64,000 nucleotides of DNA from Mycobacterium yunnanensis (GCF_025823185.1 NZ_JACKVK010000020.1:95926-159925), one strand, 5' to 3'. Shown: positions 9,121 through 18,119, numbered from the stretch's first letter. Notes: generated by a model not told the origin, from the letters alone. Numbers and translations are program-made.

Positions 9121-10590
9121 CTAGTAGAGGATCACGACGGCGTCGCGGCCACCACGGCAGGTGATCCAGGGGTCCGATCCCTCGGCCGCGCAGGTGACGA
9201 GGAACTTCTCGCCGACGCAGGCCGCACCCTCCCCGCAGGGGATGGCCCCGGCGACGACGACGGACCGCCCGTCCCGGCTGGGGTCCGCGGCGTCCCAGTA
9301 CGCCTTGAGCACGTTGCCGACGAAGGCGCACGTCGCGGCGGGGCTGCCCCGGACGCCCTGACTGGCCCACCCGGCCTGCCCGGTGATCTGGAAACCGCCC
9401 TCGCAGTCCTCGCCGGTGGGGTCGACACCTCGGATCTCGGCGGGGCGCGGTCGGCCGCCGACCCCGGTGGTCGGGGCGTCCACCGACGGGGACGGCGCCG
9501 CAACGGCGGAGGTCGAGGTGGCGGCACCGGTGCCGGAGTCCGCACCACCACCCCTGACGACGACCACCACCAGGACGAGAACCAGCGCCAGCAGCGCGGC
9601 GACGCCGGCGTACGCCCAGATCCGGCCGTGGCTCGCGGCGGGCGCCTCGTACGGCGGCTCGTAGGGCGGTTCGGGTTCGGGTTCTGGGGTCAGCTGCCCG
9701 GCCGCCATCGTCGGCGCGAATTCGGGGTCGACCTCGGGGCCGAACTCGGCCAGGGGGTCGGGCTCTTCGGCCGACCACGCGGCGACGAAGACCTCGGGCA
9801 GGCCCGAGCCGGTCTTCGGATTGGCCAGGTGCTCGGTCGGGGCCCAGGCGGCGGGATCGGCGATCGGCTGGGCCTGCGTGGCCGCGGACGCGGCGTCGCG
9901 CAGGGCGGCCGCGAAGTCCAGGCACGCGTCGAAGCGCTGCCGCGGATCGACCGAAAGGGCCCGTAGCAACGCCGGGTCGAACGCGGCGAGGTCTTGGCGG
10001 GTCTCGCCGAGCGGTCGGACCTCCGGACCCGGCGGCACGCCGCTGAGCAGGTGCCGGGCGGTGGCCGCGAGGCCGTACTGGTCGGCCCTGGGGTCGTCGT
10101 GGGCCCGGGGCACGGCGAAGTCGGTCAGGCACGCCCGTCGGCGCGGCTCGTTGGTCAGCAGGATGCTGGCGGCGGTGACGTCGCCGTGGGCGAGGTGCCG
10201 CGCGTGCGCGTGGTCCAGCGCGTCGGCGATCGCGGTGACGACGTCGAGCACCTGGTCGGCAGGCATGCCGGTGTCGTAGCGGTCGCGCACCAACGCCGCG
10301 GCGTCGGTGCCGTCGACGTAGTCCGTCGACGCCCACTGCAGCCCCTGGAACTCACCGTGCGCGTGCACGCCGACGACGTGCGGATGCCACAGCGTCGCGG
10401 CCAGGTCGGCGCGTCGGTGGAAGCGGGCCCGGAAGTCCGGATCGGCCGACGCGGCCGCAGGCAGCACCCGCAGGGCGTCCTGACGCAGCGTCCGCGGGTG
10501 CGCGGTGAGATACACCGCACCACTGGCACCCTCGCCGAGCACACGTAGGACGGTGACGCCCGCGAACACGTCCCCGGGTCGCAGCGGCAT
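9121..10590 (-). CDS. Membrane Ser/Thr pseudokinase with extracytoplasmic Cys-rich domain
   Basis: 489 aa. Residues 1-270 look like a PknB-type kinase fold with a good glycine loop (LGEGASGAVY). However, the AxK lysine is Arg (DALRVL), HRDVKPxN reads HGDVTAASIL (catalytic-loop Arg, Lys and Asn lost), DFG reads DFA, and the activation loop and APE motif are missing: about 10 residues lie between DFA and the DQYGLAA helix. It is therefore predicted to be catalytically inactive. A TM helix lies at about 323-346, followed by a Ser/Thr/Pro linker and an outer domain of about 110 residues with several Cys. The gene lies 39 bp upstream of the DUF2613-aftD-php-AMP-ligase genes on the same strand, so it is probably the first gene of that operon. 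It is divergent from lpqI with 35 bp between starts. I recall no such gene here in M. tuberculosis. Confidence 0.85.
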   Translation of the reverse strand: MPLRPGDVFAGVTVLRVLGEGASGAVYLTAHPRTLRQDALRVLPAAASADPDFRARFHRRADLAATLWHPHVVGVHAHGEFQGLQWASTDYVDGTDAAALVRDRYDTGMPADQVLDVVTAIADALDHAHARHLAHGDVTAASILLTNEPRRRACLTDFAVPRAHDDPRADQYGLAATARHLLSGVPPGPEVRPLGETRQDLAAFDPALLRALSVDPRQRFDACLDFAAALRDAASAATQAQPIADPAAWAPTEHLANPKTGSGLPEVFVAAWSAEEPDPLAEFGPEVDPEFAPTMAAGQLTPEPEPEPPYEPPYEAPAASHGRIWAYAGVAALLALVLVLVVVVVRGGGADSGTGAATSTSAVAAPSPSVDAPTTGVGGRPRPAEIRGVDPTGEDCEGGFQITGQAGWASQGVRGSPAATCAFVGNVLKAYWDAADPSRDGRSVVVAGAIPCGEGAACVGEKFLVTCAAEGSDPWITCRGGRDAVVILY

Positions 10591-10625
10591 GCCCCGCAGA
10601 TTACCCAGCCGCTACGATTCGCCCC

Positions 10626-11846
10626 ATGCCGTTGGGCCGCGCCGCAGGAGGCGACTCGAAGTCCAGCCAGCGCAAGACCATCGTCTCGATCGTCCTCGCG
10701 GTGCTGGTCATAGCAGCCGTCGTGGTGGCAGGGGTGTACGTCGTCAGGCACCGCACCACCACAGCGGCCGCGCCGTCGTCGGGGCCCAGCACCAGCCCGT
10801 CGGAGCTGCCTGCGGCCGAACCGCCGGTCTGCGGCGACGGTGATGCCCTGCTGGCCGCCATGTCCACGCGCGACAAGCTGGCCCAGATGCTGATGGTCGG
10901 CGTCACCGGTGCCGACGACGCGCGCGCGGTGGTCGCCAAGGAGCACGTCGGCGGCATCATGATCGGCAGCTGGACCGACCTGACGATGCTGGGCGACCCG
11001 CTCAAGGAGATCGCCGCGTCGGCAGGCGCGCTGCCGCTGGCGGTCAGCACCGACGAGGAGGGCGGCCGGGTCTCGAGGCTCAAGAGCCTCATCGGGGTGC
11101 AGGAGTCCGCGCGCGTCCTGGGCCGGACGGTCTCGCCGCAGGATGTGCACGACATCGCATTCGCCCGCGGCAAGGCGATGAAGGACCTCGGCATCACCGT
11201 CGACTTCGCCCCCGACGCGGACGTCTCCGATCAGGACGACGACACGGTGATCGGCGACCGATCCTTCAGTGCCGACCCGCAGAAGGTGACCGAGTACGCC
11301 GGCGCCTATGCCAAGGGGCTGCTCGACGCGGGCGTCACCCCGGTGCTCAAGCACTTCCCCGGCCACGGCCACGCGTCCGGCGACTCCCACGAGGGCGGCG
11401 TCGTCACCCCGCCGCTGTCGGATCTGATGACCAACGATCTCGTGCCCTACCGTGAGCTGGCTCAGGTGCCGGGGACCGCGGTGATGGTCGGACACATGCA
11501 GGTGCCGGGACTCACCGGTTCGGACCCGGCGAGCCTGAGTCCCGCGGCGTACTCGCTGCTGCGCACCGGCGGCTACGGCGGGCTGCCCTTCGGCGGGGTG
11601 GTGTTCACCGACGACATCTCCAGCATGGGTGCCATCAACCAGCGCTACACCGTCGCCCAGGCCGCTCTGAAGGCGTTGCAATCGGGTGCGGACATCGCGC
11701 TGTGGATCACCACCGACGAGGTCCCCGGCGTGCTCGACTCCCTGGAGGCCGCCGTCGCCAACGGGGGGCTGGACCCCAAGAAGGTCGACGCCTCGGTGCT
11801 GCGCATCGCCGCGCTGAAGGGCAAGAGTTCACGCTGCGGAGGCTGA
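10626..11846 (+). CDS. lpqI: LpqI-like beta-N-acetylhexosaminidase (GH3, NagZ type)
   Basis: 406 aa GH3 enzyme, predicted to remove beta-linked N-acetylglucosamine from muropeptides during peptidoglycan turnover. Motifs: KHFPGHG (about 241-247), the DSHEG segment that carries the NagZ-type catalytic His, and the nucleophile Asp in VVFTDDISSMG (about 329). It should act outside the membrane: residues 19-40 form one hydrophobic helix followed by a Thr/Ser/Pro linker. Unlike M. tuberculosis LpqI (Rv0237, a lipoprotein by name) no lipobox Cys is present near the helix; the first Cys is in EPPVCGDG (about residue 68), outside any lipobox. Here it looks like a type-II membrane-anchored protein. Followed 28 bp later by the TetR gene. 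Confidence 0.92.
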   Translation: MPLGRAAGGDSKSSQRKTIVSIVLAVLVIAAVVVAGVYVVRHRTTTAAAPSSGPSTSPSELPAAEPPVCGDGDALLAAMSTRDKLAQMLMVGVTGADDARAVVAKEHVGGIMIGSWTDLTMLGDPLKEIAASAGALPLAVSTDEEGGRVSRLKSLIGVQESARVLGRTVSPQDVHDIAFARGKAMKDLGITVDFAPDADVSDQDDDTVIGDRSFSADPQKVTEYAGAYAKGLLDAGVTPVLKHFPGHGHASGDSHEGGVVTPPLSDLMTNDLVPYRELAQVPGTAVMVGHMQVPGLTGSDPASLSPAAYSLLRTGGYGGLPFGGVVFTDDISSMGAINQRYTVAQAALKALQSGADIALWITTDEVPGVLDSLEAAVANGGLDPKKVDASVLRIAALKGKSSRCGG

Positions 11847-11874
11847 ACGGGCAGCGATTGCCTACTCTGATCTG

Positions 11875-12495
11875 ATGGCCGGTGGAACCAAGCGATTGCC
11901 GCGCGCGGTGCGTGAGCAGCAGATGCTCGACGCGGCCGTGCAGATGTTCTCGGTGAACGGCTACCACGAGACGTCGATGGACGCCATCGCCGGCCAAGCC
12001 CAGATCTCCAAGCCGATGCTCTATCTGTACTACGGATCCAAGGAAGAACTCTTCGGCGCGTGCCTCGACCGTGAGCTCGCGCGGTTCGTCGACACCGTCC
12101 GCGGGGAGATCGACTTCAGCCAGACTCCGAAGGACTTGCTGCGCAACGCCGTGGTGGCCTTCCTGAGCTACATCGACACCAACCGCGCGTCGTGGATGGT
12201 GCTCTACACCCAGGCGACCAGCTCGCAGGCCTTCGCGCACACCGTGCGCGAGGGCCGTGAACGCATCGTCGACCTCGTCGGCAGGTTGCTGCAGTCCGGT
12301 ACGCGAAACCCGGAGCCGGACACCGACTTCGACATGATGGCGGTCGCGCTGGTGGGTGCCGGCGAGGCAGTCGCCGCACGGGTCAGCACCGGCGACGCCG
12401 AGGTGAACGAGGCCGCCGAACTGATGATCAACCTGTTCTGGCGTGGGCTGAAGGGCCGACCGGCCGACGCACCGGCGTCGGCGGCAACGGGCTGA
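11875..12495 (+). CDS. TetR-family transcriptional regulator (Rv0238-like)
   Basis: 206 aa. The N-terminal helix-turn-helix is typical: LDAAVQMFSVNGYHETSMDAIAGQAQISKPMLY split over residues 17-49, followed by YLYYGSKEELF, the usual end of the TetR DNA-binding domain. The C-terminal ligand domain gives no substrate clue. It follows lpqI by 28 bp on the same strand and precedes the ABC exporter by about 130 bp. M. tuberculosis Rv0238 has the same position after lpqI. Its targets are unknown; the adjacent exporter and the nearby fatty-acid genes carrying TTAC-N6-GTAA palindromes are candidates. Confidence 0.9.
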   Translation: MAGGTKRLPRAVREQQMLDAAVQMFSVNGYHETSMDAIAGQAQISKPMLYLYYGSKEELFGACLDRELARFVDTVRGEIDFSQTPKDLLRNAVVAFLSYIDTNRASWMVLYTQATSSQAFAHTVREGRERIVDLVGRLLQSGTRNPEPDTDFDMMAVALVGAGEAVAARVSTGDAEVNEAAELMINLFWRGLKGRPADAPASAATG

Positions 12496-12622
12496 CCGAG
12501 CACGTCGCGGCCGCGTCCGGGGTCCCCACGCGCTGTGCGGCGTGCGCGCGTTCTACGACGAACACCTCTGAGGTGACGTACCGTCCCACCACGGGAATTG
12601 GGCCGGCAGAAGAGGTATGCCC

Positions 12623-14458
12623 ATGGTCGACGTGGTTGCGCGGGGACGTCTGATCCGGCGGAGCCTGCACATGTTGTCGTCCGTCCGCGGTCCGATCACG
12701 GCCCTGTTCGTCGTCGGTGCGCTGGCCTCGGCGCTGCCCTACGTCAGCGCGGCGGCCTTCGGTCCGATGATGCAGGTCGTCGCCGATGCCGGCGCCAAGG
12801 GAGACCTCACCGAGGTCTGGGGCATGCGCGGCCCGCTGGTCGCCCGCTCCGACGGTGCGCTGAGCGACGTGGCTGGCTCGGTTCCGTTCGCGATGCTGTT
12901 GGCAGTGTGGGCCGGCGCGTTGGTGCTGACGCAGTTCATGTATCTGGTGAACGCCTGGGTCGGTACGAAGGTGGAGCGGGTGCTCGTCACCGACATCCGT
13001 CAGCGGGTGCACGACCACCTTCAGACGCTGTCCCTGGACTTCTTCACCGCCTCCCAGGGAGGGGCGCTGATGCACCGCGTGACCGCGGAATCCTCAGGTG
13101 TGCAACGACTTCTCACGGGTTGCCTGCTACCGCCGCTGATCGACTCGCTGGTGTTGCTGGTGGCGGTCGGCTACCTGCTGGCGCTGTCGTGGCAGATGAC
13201 GGTGGCGGCGCTCGTCCTGACGCCGGTGGCGCTGCTGGTGCTCAAGTACGCCGGCGCCCACGTGCAAGCCGCGGTGCGCCGGACGATGGATGCCGACCGC
13301 GCGATGGGAGCCGAACTCGAGCAAACCATCAGCGGCATCGCCGAGATTCAGCTGTTCAACGCTCAGGCCGTGCGCAGCAAGCGCTTTCGGAAGGTGTCCG
13401 AGGGTGCCGCCGAGAGCGACGCGTCGACGACCATGTGGATGCAGGCCACCGCCAACGGATCTCAGGTGTTCGTCGCGCTCAGTACGGTCGTCGTGTTGCT
13501 GGTCGGCATCGGCTTCAGCGAGAGTTTCGGCTTGACGTTCGCGGGGCTGATGGTCTTCGCCGGCATGGTGCCGACGATGTTCGGCGCGGCCCAGCGAGTC
13601 ATGGGCGCCTACACCACCTATCAGAGTGTGGCGCCCAGTGCGGCGTCGACCTATGAACTGCTCGACACCCGCCCCACGGTCCGGGAGGCGCCGAACGCGA
13701 CGCCACTCGGAGAGGTCCACGGCAACCTGGTGTTCACCGACGTCGCCTTTGGTTACACGCCGACCCAGATGGTGCTCGACGGGTTGTCGTTCTCGGTCTC
13801 GAAGGGGGAGACCGTGGCCCTGGTCGGCGGCATCGGGTCGGGGAAGTCGACGGTCTACAACCTGATGCTGCGGTTCCTGGACCCGCACCGCGGGCGGATC
13901 CTGCTCGACGGTCGTCCGATCGACGAGGTGACCATCGACTCGCTGCGCGATCAGGTGTCCAAGCTGGCCCAGTTTCCCTTCTTCGTCAAGGACACCATTC
14001 GGGAGAACATCCGGCTGGCGCGGCCGGAGGCCACCGACGCCGAGATCGAGGAGGCCTGTCGACGTGCCAACGTGCACACCGTCATCACCGACCCGGCGAG
14101 GATGCACGCGGGATATGACACCGTCGTCGACGTGCAGGTGCCCTCCGGTGGGCAAAAGCGTTTGATTGCGTTGGCGCGCTGCCTGTTGCGCACACCGGAG
14201 GTGCTCCTGCTCGACGAGCCCACCGAGAACCTCGACGCCGATCAGCGGGCCCGCCTGACCGGTGTGATCCGCGGGTACGCGCACGACCGCACCTGCCTGG
14301 TGATCAGCCACGACATGGACTTCATCGCCGCGGTCGCCGATCGCATCCTGGTGATCGAGCACGGTCGCATCGCCCAGCAGGGTGACCACCACTCGCTGAT
14401 CGCCCAGGGAGGCTTGTACAAGCGTCTCTACGAGGCGCAGAACGTCGCCGTCGGCTAG
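12623..14458 (+). CDS. ABC exporter, fused permease-ATPase half-transporter
   Basis: About 611 aa. An N-terminal six-helix exporter domain (about residues 15-340) is fused to an ATPase with Walker A GGIGSGKST, Q-loop KLAQFPFF, Walker B VLLLDEPTENLD and H-loop VISHD. The signature reads VPSGGQKR rather than LSGGQ. It should work as a homodimer or with a partner; cargo unknown. I place the start at ATG 12623 because AGAGG (12611-12615) is 7 nt upstream; the ATG at 12617 is too close to it. A short palindrome CACCT-N3-AGGTG (12563-12575) in the 5' region could be an operator for the preceding TetR protein. The stop overlaps that of htdX in a shared CTAG. I recall no transporter here in M. tuberculosis. 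Confidence 0.88.
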   Translation: MVDVVARGRLIRRSLHMLSSVRGPITALFVVGALASALPYVSAAAFGPMMQVVADAGAKGDLTEVWGMRGPLVARSDGALSDVAGSVPFAMLLAVWAGALVLTQFMYLVNAWVGTKVERVLVTDIRQRVHDHLQTLSLDFFTASQGGALMHRVTAESSGVQRLLTGCLLPPLIDSLVLLVAVGYLLALSWQMTVAALVLTPVALLVLKYAGAHVQAAVRRTMDADRAMGAELEQTISGIAEIQLFNAQAVRSKRFRKVSEGAAESDASTTMWMQATANGSQVFVALSTVVVLLVGIGFSESFGLTFAGLMVFAGMVPTMFGAAQRVMGAYTTYQSVAPSAASTYELLDTRPTVREAPNATPLGEVHGNLVFTDVAFGYTPTQMVLDGLSFSVSKGETVALVGGIGSGKSTVYNLMLRFLDPHRGRILLDGRPIDEVTIDSLRDQVSKLAQFPFFVKDTIRENIRLARPEATDAEIEEACRRANVHTVITDPARMHAGYDTVVDVQVPSGGQKRLIALARCLLRTPEVLLLDEPTENLDADQRARLTGVIRGYAHDRTCLVISHDMDFIAAVADRILVIEHGRIAQQGDHHSLIAQGGLYKRLYEAQNVAVG

Positions 14459-15300
14459 AGCGCCCGGATCGTGCCCGTCAGGTGGGGGTAGCCCTTCGAC
14501 ATGTTGCGCAGGGTCAGATTCCAGCCGTCGGTCACGCGTTCGGTGTAGAGCCCGACGCGCGCCGGCAGCAGGATCGGCTTGCCGAAGCGCACTCCGTACG
14601 TCACGGCATCGGGCAGCTGGCCCTCGACGTTGGCGAGAACCGCGGCGGCGGAGAACATTCCGTGCGCGATCGAGGTGGGAAATCCGAACAGCTTGGCGCC
14701 GATCGAGCTGGTGTGGATGGGGTTGTGGTCCCCGCTGACCGACGCGTAGTGCCGAATTTGCCCCGGGGTGATCTGGAGTAGGGCGTTGGGCGGCGGCAAC
14801 TTCTGCTGCTTGCGGGGTTGCTCGGGTTTCGGCTCGTCGGACAGGCTGGTCCGCTGCTGGTGCAGGAACGTCGTCACCTGGTGCCACGCGAGGTCGTTGC
14901 CGACGCTGATTTCGGTGATGAGGTCGACCAGCAGGCCCTTGCGGTGCTCGCGAAGGTTCTCCGCGTGCACCTTGACGTCGACGGTGTCGGACACCGAGAT
15001 CGGGCGGTGCTGGGTGATTCGGTTCTCGACGTGCACCGAACCCATTGCGGCGAAAGGGAAGTCGAACCCGCTCACCAGCGACATCACCGACGGGAAGGTC
15101 AGCGCGAACGGGTAGGTCAGCGGCACCGAGTCGCCGAAGCGCAGACCGGTCACCGCGGCATAGGCCGCGACGTTGGCGGGGTCGACGGTGAGGTCGGTGA
15201 CGGTGACGGTGCGGTTGGGCAGCGCACTGCCCCTCGAGATGAAGGGCAGTGCGCCGGCGGCGGCCAACGCCATGTTCTTGAGGCCACTCGGTTGGGCCAT
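14455..15300 (-). CDS. htdX: (R)-3-hydroxyacyl thioester dehydratase HtdX
   Basis: 281 aa double-hotdog MaoC-type hydratase/dehydratase with the hydratase-2 motif SGDHNPIH at about residues 186-193 (catalytic Asp and His) in the C-terminal hotdog. It interconverts (R)-3-hydroxyacyl and trans-2-enoyl thioesters in the cytoplasm. Length and position match Rv0241c (HtdX). It lies 1 nt downstream of fabG4 on the same strand (ATG 15300 against the fabG4 stop at 15302-15304), so reductase and dehydratase are co-expressed as a reduction-dehydration pair. The 3' end overlaps the ABC exporter by 4 nt. Confidence 0.94.
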   Translation of the reverse strand: MAQPSGLKNMALAAAGALPFISRGSALPNRTVTVTDLTVDPANVAAYAAVTGLRFGDSVPLTYPFALTFPSVMSLVSGFDFPFAAMGSVHVENRITQHRPISVSDTVDVKVHAENLREHRKGLLVDLITEISVGNDLAWHQVTTFLHQQRTSLSDEPKPEQPRKQQKLPPPNALLQITPGQIRHYASVSGDHNPIHTSSIGAKLFGFPTSIAHGMFSAAAVLANVEGQLPDAVTYGVRFGKPILLPARVGLYTERVTDGWNLTLRNMSKGYPHLTGTIRAL

Positions 15301-15301
15301 C

Positions 15302-16654
15302 TCAGGCCCCCAGCAGTGCCTGGCCGCACACCCGAATGGTGTTGCCGGTGACGGCGTTGCTCGCCGGGCTGGCGAAGTAGGCGATGGCCTCGGCGACGTC
15401 GACTGGCTGACCGCCCTGGAACAACGAGTTCATCCGGCGACCCACCTCGCGGGTGGCCAGCGGGATGGCCTCGGTCATCTTGGTTTCGATGAACCCGGGG
15501 GCGACGGCGTTGATGGTGATGCCCTTCTCGCCGAAGACGGGAGCCAGCGCCTGGGTCATGCCAATCATCCCGGCCTTGGTGGCGGCGTAGTTCGTCTGGC
15601 CGCGGTTGCCCGCGATGCCCGCCATCGACGACAGGCCGACGATGCGGCCGCCATCGCCGATGGTGCCGTTGTCCACCAGCCCTTGGGCGAGGCGTTGCGG
15701 GGCAAGGAGATTGACGGCGAGCACGGAGTCCCAGCGGCCCTCGTCCATGTTGGCGAGCAACTTGTCGCGGGTGATGCCTGCGTTGTTGACCAGGATGTCG
15801 GCCTTGCCCGAGTAGTGCTCGCGCAGGTGCTCGGCGATCCGGTCGACCGCGTCGGCCGCAGTCACGTCGAGGGTCAGTGCGGTGCCGCCGATCTTGGTGG
15901 CGGTCTCGGCGAGGGCGTCGGCGGCCTGCTCGACGTCGATCGCCACCACCTTGGCCCCGTCCCGGGCGAAGACCTTGGCGATCTCGGCGCCGATGCCACG
16001 GGCGGCGCCGGTGATCAGTGCGACCTTGCCGTCGAGCGGCTTGTCCCAGTCGGCGGGCGGTACCGAGTCCTGGGCGTCGACGTAGAACACCTGGCCGTCG
16101 GTATAGGCGGACTTGCCCGACAGCAGGAACCGGAGCGTGGACTCCAGGCCGGTGGCGGCGGGCTTGGCGTCGCCGGCCAGGTAGACCAGGCCGATCGTCG
16201 CGCCGTGCTGAAGCTCCTTGCCCAGCGAGCGGGTGAAGCCCTCCAGCGCGCGCTGGGCGATGCGCTCGTCGACGCTGCCCGTCTGGTCGGGCGTGGTGCC
16301 GACGACGACGATGCGCGCGCTGGAGCCGATGTTGCGCATCACCGGGGTGAAGAAGTCGCGCAGTGCCTTGAGGCCCTCCGGGGTGGTGATGCCGGTGGCG
16401 TCGAAGACGAGGCCGCCGAAGGTGTCGGCCCAGCGGCCGCCTGCGTTGTTGCCGACCAGGTCGTAGTCCTCGGCCAGCGCGGCGCGCAGGGGTTCGGCGA
16501 CGCGGCCATCGCCTCCGATCAGCAGGGGACCGGCCAGCGGCGGCTCACCGGCCTTGTAGCGGCGCAGGGTTTCCGGCTGCGGCACGCCGAGTTGCTTGGC
16601 CAGGAACGAGCCAGGTCCGGAGTTGACCACTTGCGAGAACAGGTCGGAAGCCAC
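15302..16654 (-). CDS. fabG4: 3-oxoacyl-ACP/CoA reductase FabG4 (high-molecular-weight FabG)
   Basis: 450 aa. The C-terminal SDR domain has TGAARGIG (about 213-220), NNAG, a catalytic Ser in GLSSMAG and YAATK (Tyr about 355). The N-terminal 190 residues are the extra Rossmann-like domain that defines FabG4, whose reported cofactor is NADH. It reduces 3-oxoacyl thioesters. The start is GTG 16654: AAAGG lies 8 nt upstream and the product begins ASDLFSQVVNSGPG as in recalled Rv0242c (454 aa). The frame stays open upstream to 16852, but that extension crosses the fadA2 start and a palindromic operator and looks non-coding. Operon with htdX; divergent from fadA2. Confidence 0.94.
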   Translation of the reverse strand: MASDLFSQVVNSGPGSFLAKQLGVPQPETLRRYKAGEPPLAGPLLIGGDGRVAEPLRAALAEDYDLVGNNAGGRWADTFGGLVFDATGITTPEGLKALRDFFTPVMRNIGSSARIVVVGTTPDQTGSVDERIAQRALEGFTRSLGKELQHGATIGLVYLAGDAKPAATGLESTLRFLLSGKSAYTDGQVFYVDAQDSVPPADWDKPLDGKVALITGAARGIGAEIAKVFARDGAKVVAIDVEQAADALAETATKIGGTALTLDVTAADAVDRIAEHLREHYSGKADILVNNAGITRDKLLANMDEGRWDSVLAVNLLAPQRLAQGLVDNGTIGDGGRIVGLSSMAGIAGNRGQTNYAATKAGMIGMTQALAPVFGEKGITINAVAPGFIETKMTEAIPLATREVGRRMNSLFQGGQPVDVAEAIAYFASPASNAVTGNTIRVCGQALLGA

Positions 16655-16735
16655 TGAGCTGCCTTTCGAGGAGACGGGTAGTGCGTGCGGGAGTGGGGTA
16701 CCCATGCCGCGCGAGTTTGTCGTATCGGTCACGAA

Positions 16736-16766
16736 CTTACTCCAGAGTAAGAACGGTGGGTAGTAT
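16736..16766. promoter_or_regulatory. Perfect palindrome in the fabG4/fadA2 divergent promoter
   Basis: CTTACTC (16736-16742) and GAGTAAG (16745-16751) form a perfect inverted repeat with a 2-nt spacer, i.e. TTAC-N6-GTAA at its core (16737-16750). A possible -10 for fadA2, TAGTAT, is at 16761-16766, putting the palindrome over the -35 region, where a repressor would block transcription. The same TTAC-N6-GTAA core occurs in the fadE5 promoter, so a common fatty-acid regulator is likely. The regulator is not identified. Confidence 0.6.
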
Positions 16767-16805
16767 GACGCTCGACACCAGCAACCTCGACCAACGGAGA
16801 TGAAC

Positions 16806-18119
16806 GTGGCCGACACCCAGTCGCCCAGCAAGGCAGCCCGTCGAGTGGCCATCCTCGGCGGAAACCGAATCCCCTTCGCGCGGTCCGACGGCGCCTACGC
16901 CAACGCGTCGAACCAGGACATGTTCACCGCCGCGCTCGGCGGGCTCGTCGACCGGTACGGCCTCGATGGCGAGCGGATCGGTGCCGTCGTCGGCGGCGCG
17001 GTGCTCAAGCACAGCCGCGACTTCAATCTGATGCGCGAGTGCGTCCTCGGCAGTGCGCTGTCGCCCTACACCCCGGCCTACGACCTGCAGCAGGCATGCG
17101 GGACGGGGCTGCAGTCGACCATCGCGGTCGCGAACGGCATCGCACTCGGGCAATACGACTCCGGTATCGCCGGCGGCGTCGACACCACCTCGGACGCACC
17201 CATCGCCTTCGGCGACGACCTGCGCCGCGTCCTGCTCGGGCTGCGCCGCGCCAAGTCCAACGTCGACCGGCTCAAGCTCGTCGGCAAGCTGCCCGCCGCC
17301 ATCGGCGTGGAGATCCCCACCAACGGTGAGCCGCGCACCGGCCTGTCGATGGGCGAGCACGCCGCCATCACCGCCAAGGACTTCGGCGTCAAGCGCGTCG
17401 ACCAGGACGCCCTGGCCGCGGCCAGTCACCAGAACATGGCCGCCGCCTACGACCGCGGCTTCTTCGACGACCTGGTGACGCCGTTCCTCGGCCTGTACCG
17501 CGACAACAACCTGCGCGCCGACTCCTCGGCCGAGAAGCTGGCCAAGCTCAAGCCGGTCTTCGGCGTGAAGAACGGCGACGCCACGATGACGGCGGGCAAC
17601 TCGACCCCGCTGACCGACGGCGCATCGGTTGCGCTGCTGGCCAGTGAGGAGTGGGCGCAGGCGCACTCGATCCCCGTGCAGGCGTACTTCGTCGACGGCG
17701 AGACTGCGGCGGTCGACTACGTCAACGGCCCCGACGGGCTGCTGATGGCACCCACCTACGCGGTGCCGCGCCTGCTGGCCCGAAACGGTCTGACGCTGCA
17801 GGACTTCGATCTCTACGAGATCCACGAGGCGTTTGCCTCGGTGGTGCTGGCGACGCTGAGCGCGTGGGAGTCCGAGGAGTACTGCAAGGAGCGCCTCGGG
17901 CTGGACGCGGCGCTGGGCAGCATCGACCGGTCCAAGCTCAACGTCAACGGCTCCTCGCTGGCGGCGGGCCACCCGTTCGCGGCCACCGGCGGCCGCATCG
18001 TCGCCCAGCTGGCCAAGCAGCTCGCCGAGAAGAAGGCTCAGACGGGCAAGCCGGTGCGCGGGCTGATCTCGATCTGCGCGGCCGGCGGCCAGGGCGTCAC
18101 GGCCATTCTGGAAGCGTGA
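16806..18119 (+). CDS. fadA2: Acetyl-CoA acyltransferase (thiolase) FadA2
   Basis: About 437 aa thiolase. Nucleophilic Cys in QQACGTGLQ (about residue 98), catalytic His in AAGHPFA (about 388) and second Cys in ICAAGGQG (about 424) are all present. It catalyses thiolytic cleavage of 3-oxoacyl-CoA, the last beta-oxidation step. I favour GTG 16806 because GGAG (16796-16799) is 6 nt upstream; ATG 16800 has no spacing and would add only two residues. Matches Rv0243 in length and in its divergent pairing with fabG4. Followed by a strong hairpin terminator. Confidence 0.94.
   Translation: MADTQSPSKAARRVAILGGNRIPFARSDGAYANASNQDMFTAALGGLVDRYGLDGERIGAVVGGAVLKHSRDFNLMRECVLGSALSPYTPAYDLQQACGTGLQSTIAVANGIALGQYDSGIAGGVDTTSDAPIAFGDDLRRVLLGLRRAKSNVDRLKLVGKLPAAIGVEIPTNGEPRTGLSMGEHAAITAKDFGVKRVDQDALAAASHQNMAAAYDRGFFDDLVTPFLGLYRDNNLRADSSAEKLAKLKPVFGVKNGDATMTAGNSTPLTDGASVALLASEEWAQAHSIPVQAYFVDGETAAVDYVNGPDGLLMAPTYAVPRLLARNGLTLQDFDLYEIHEAFASVVLATLSAWESEEYCKERLGLDAALGSIDRSKLNVNGSSLAAGHPFAATGGRIVAQLAKQLAEKKAQTGKPVRGLISICAAGGQGVTAILEA

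Noticed and set aside
15173..16657. Open plus-strand frame of 494 codons opposite htdX/fabG4
   Set aside because: Antisense to two recognised enzymes; Gly/Asp/Val-rich composition typical of a reverse-frame artefact.
16655..16852. N-terminal extension of FabG4
   Set aside because: It crosses the divergent fadA2 start and the palindrome; homology begins at ASDLFSQVV after GTG 16654.
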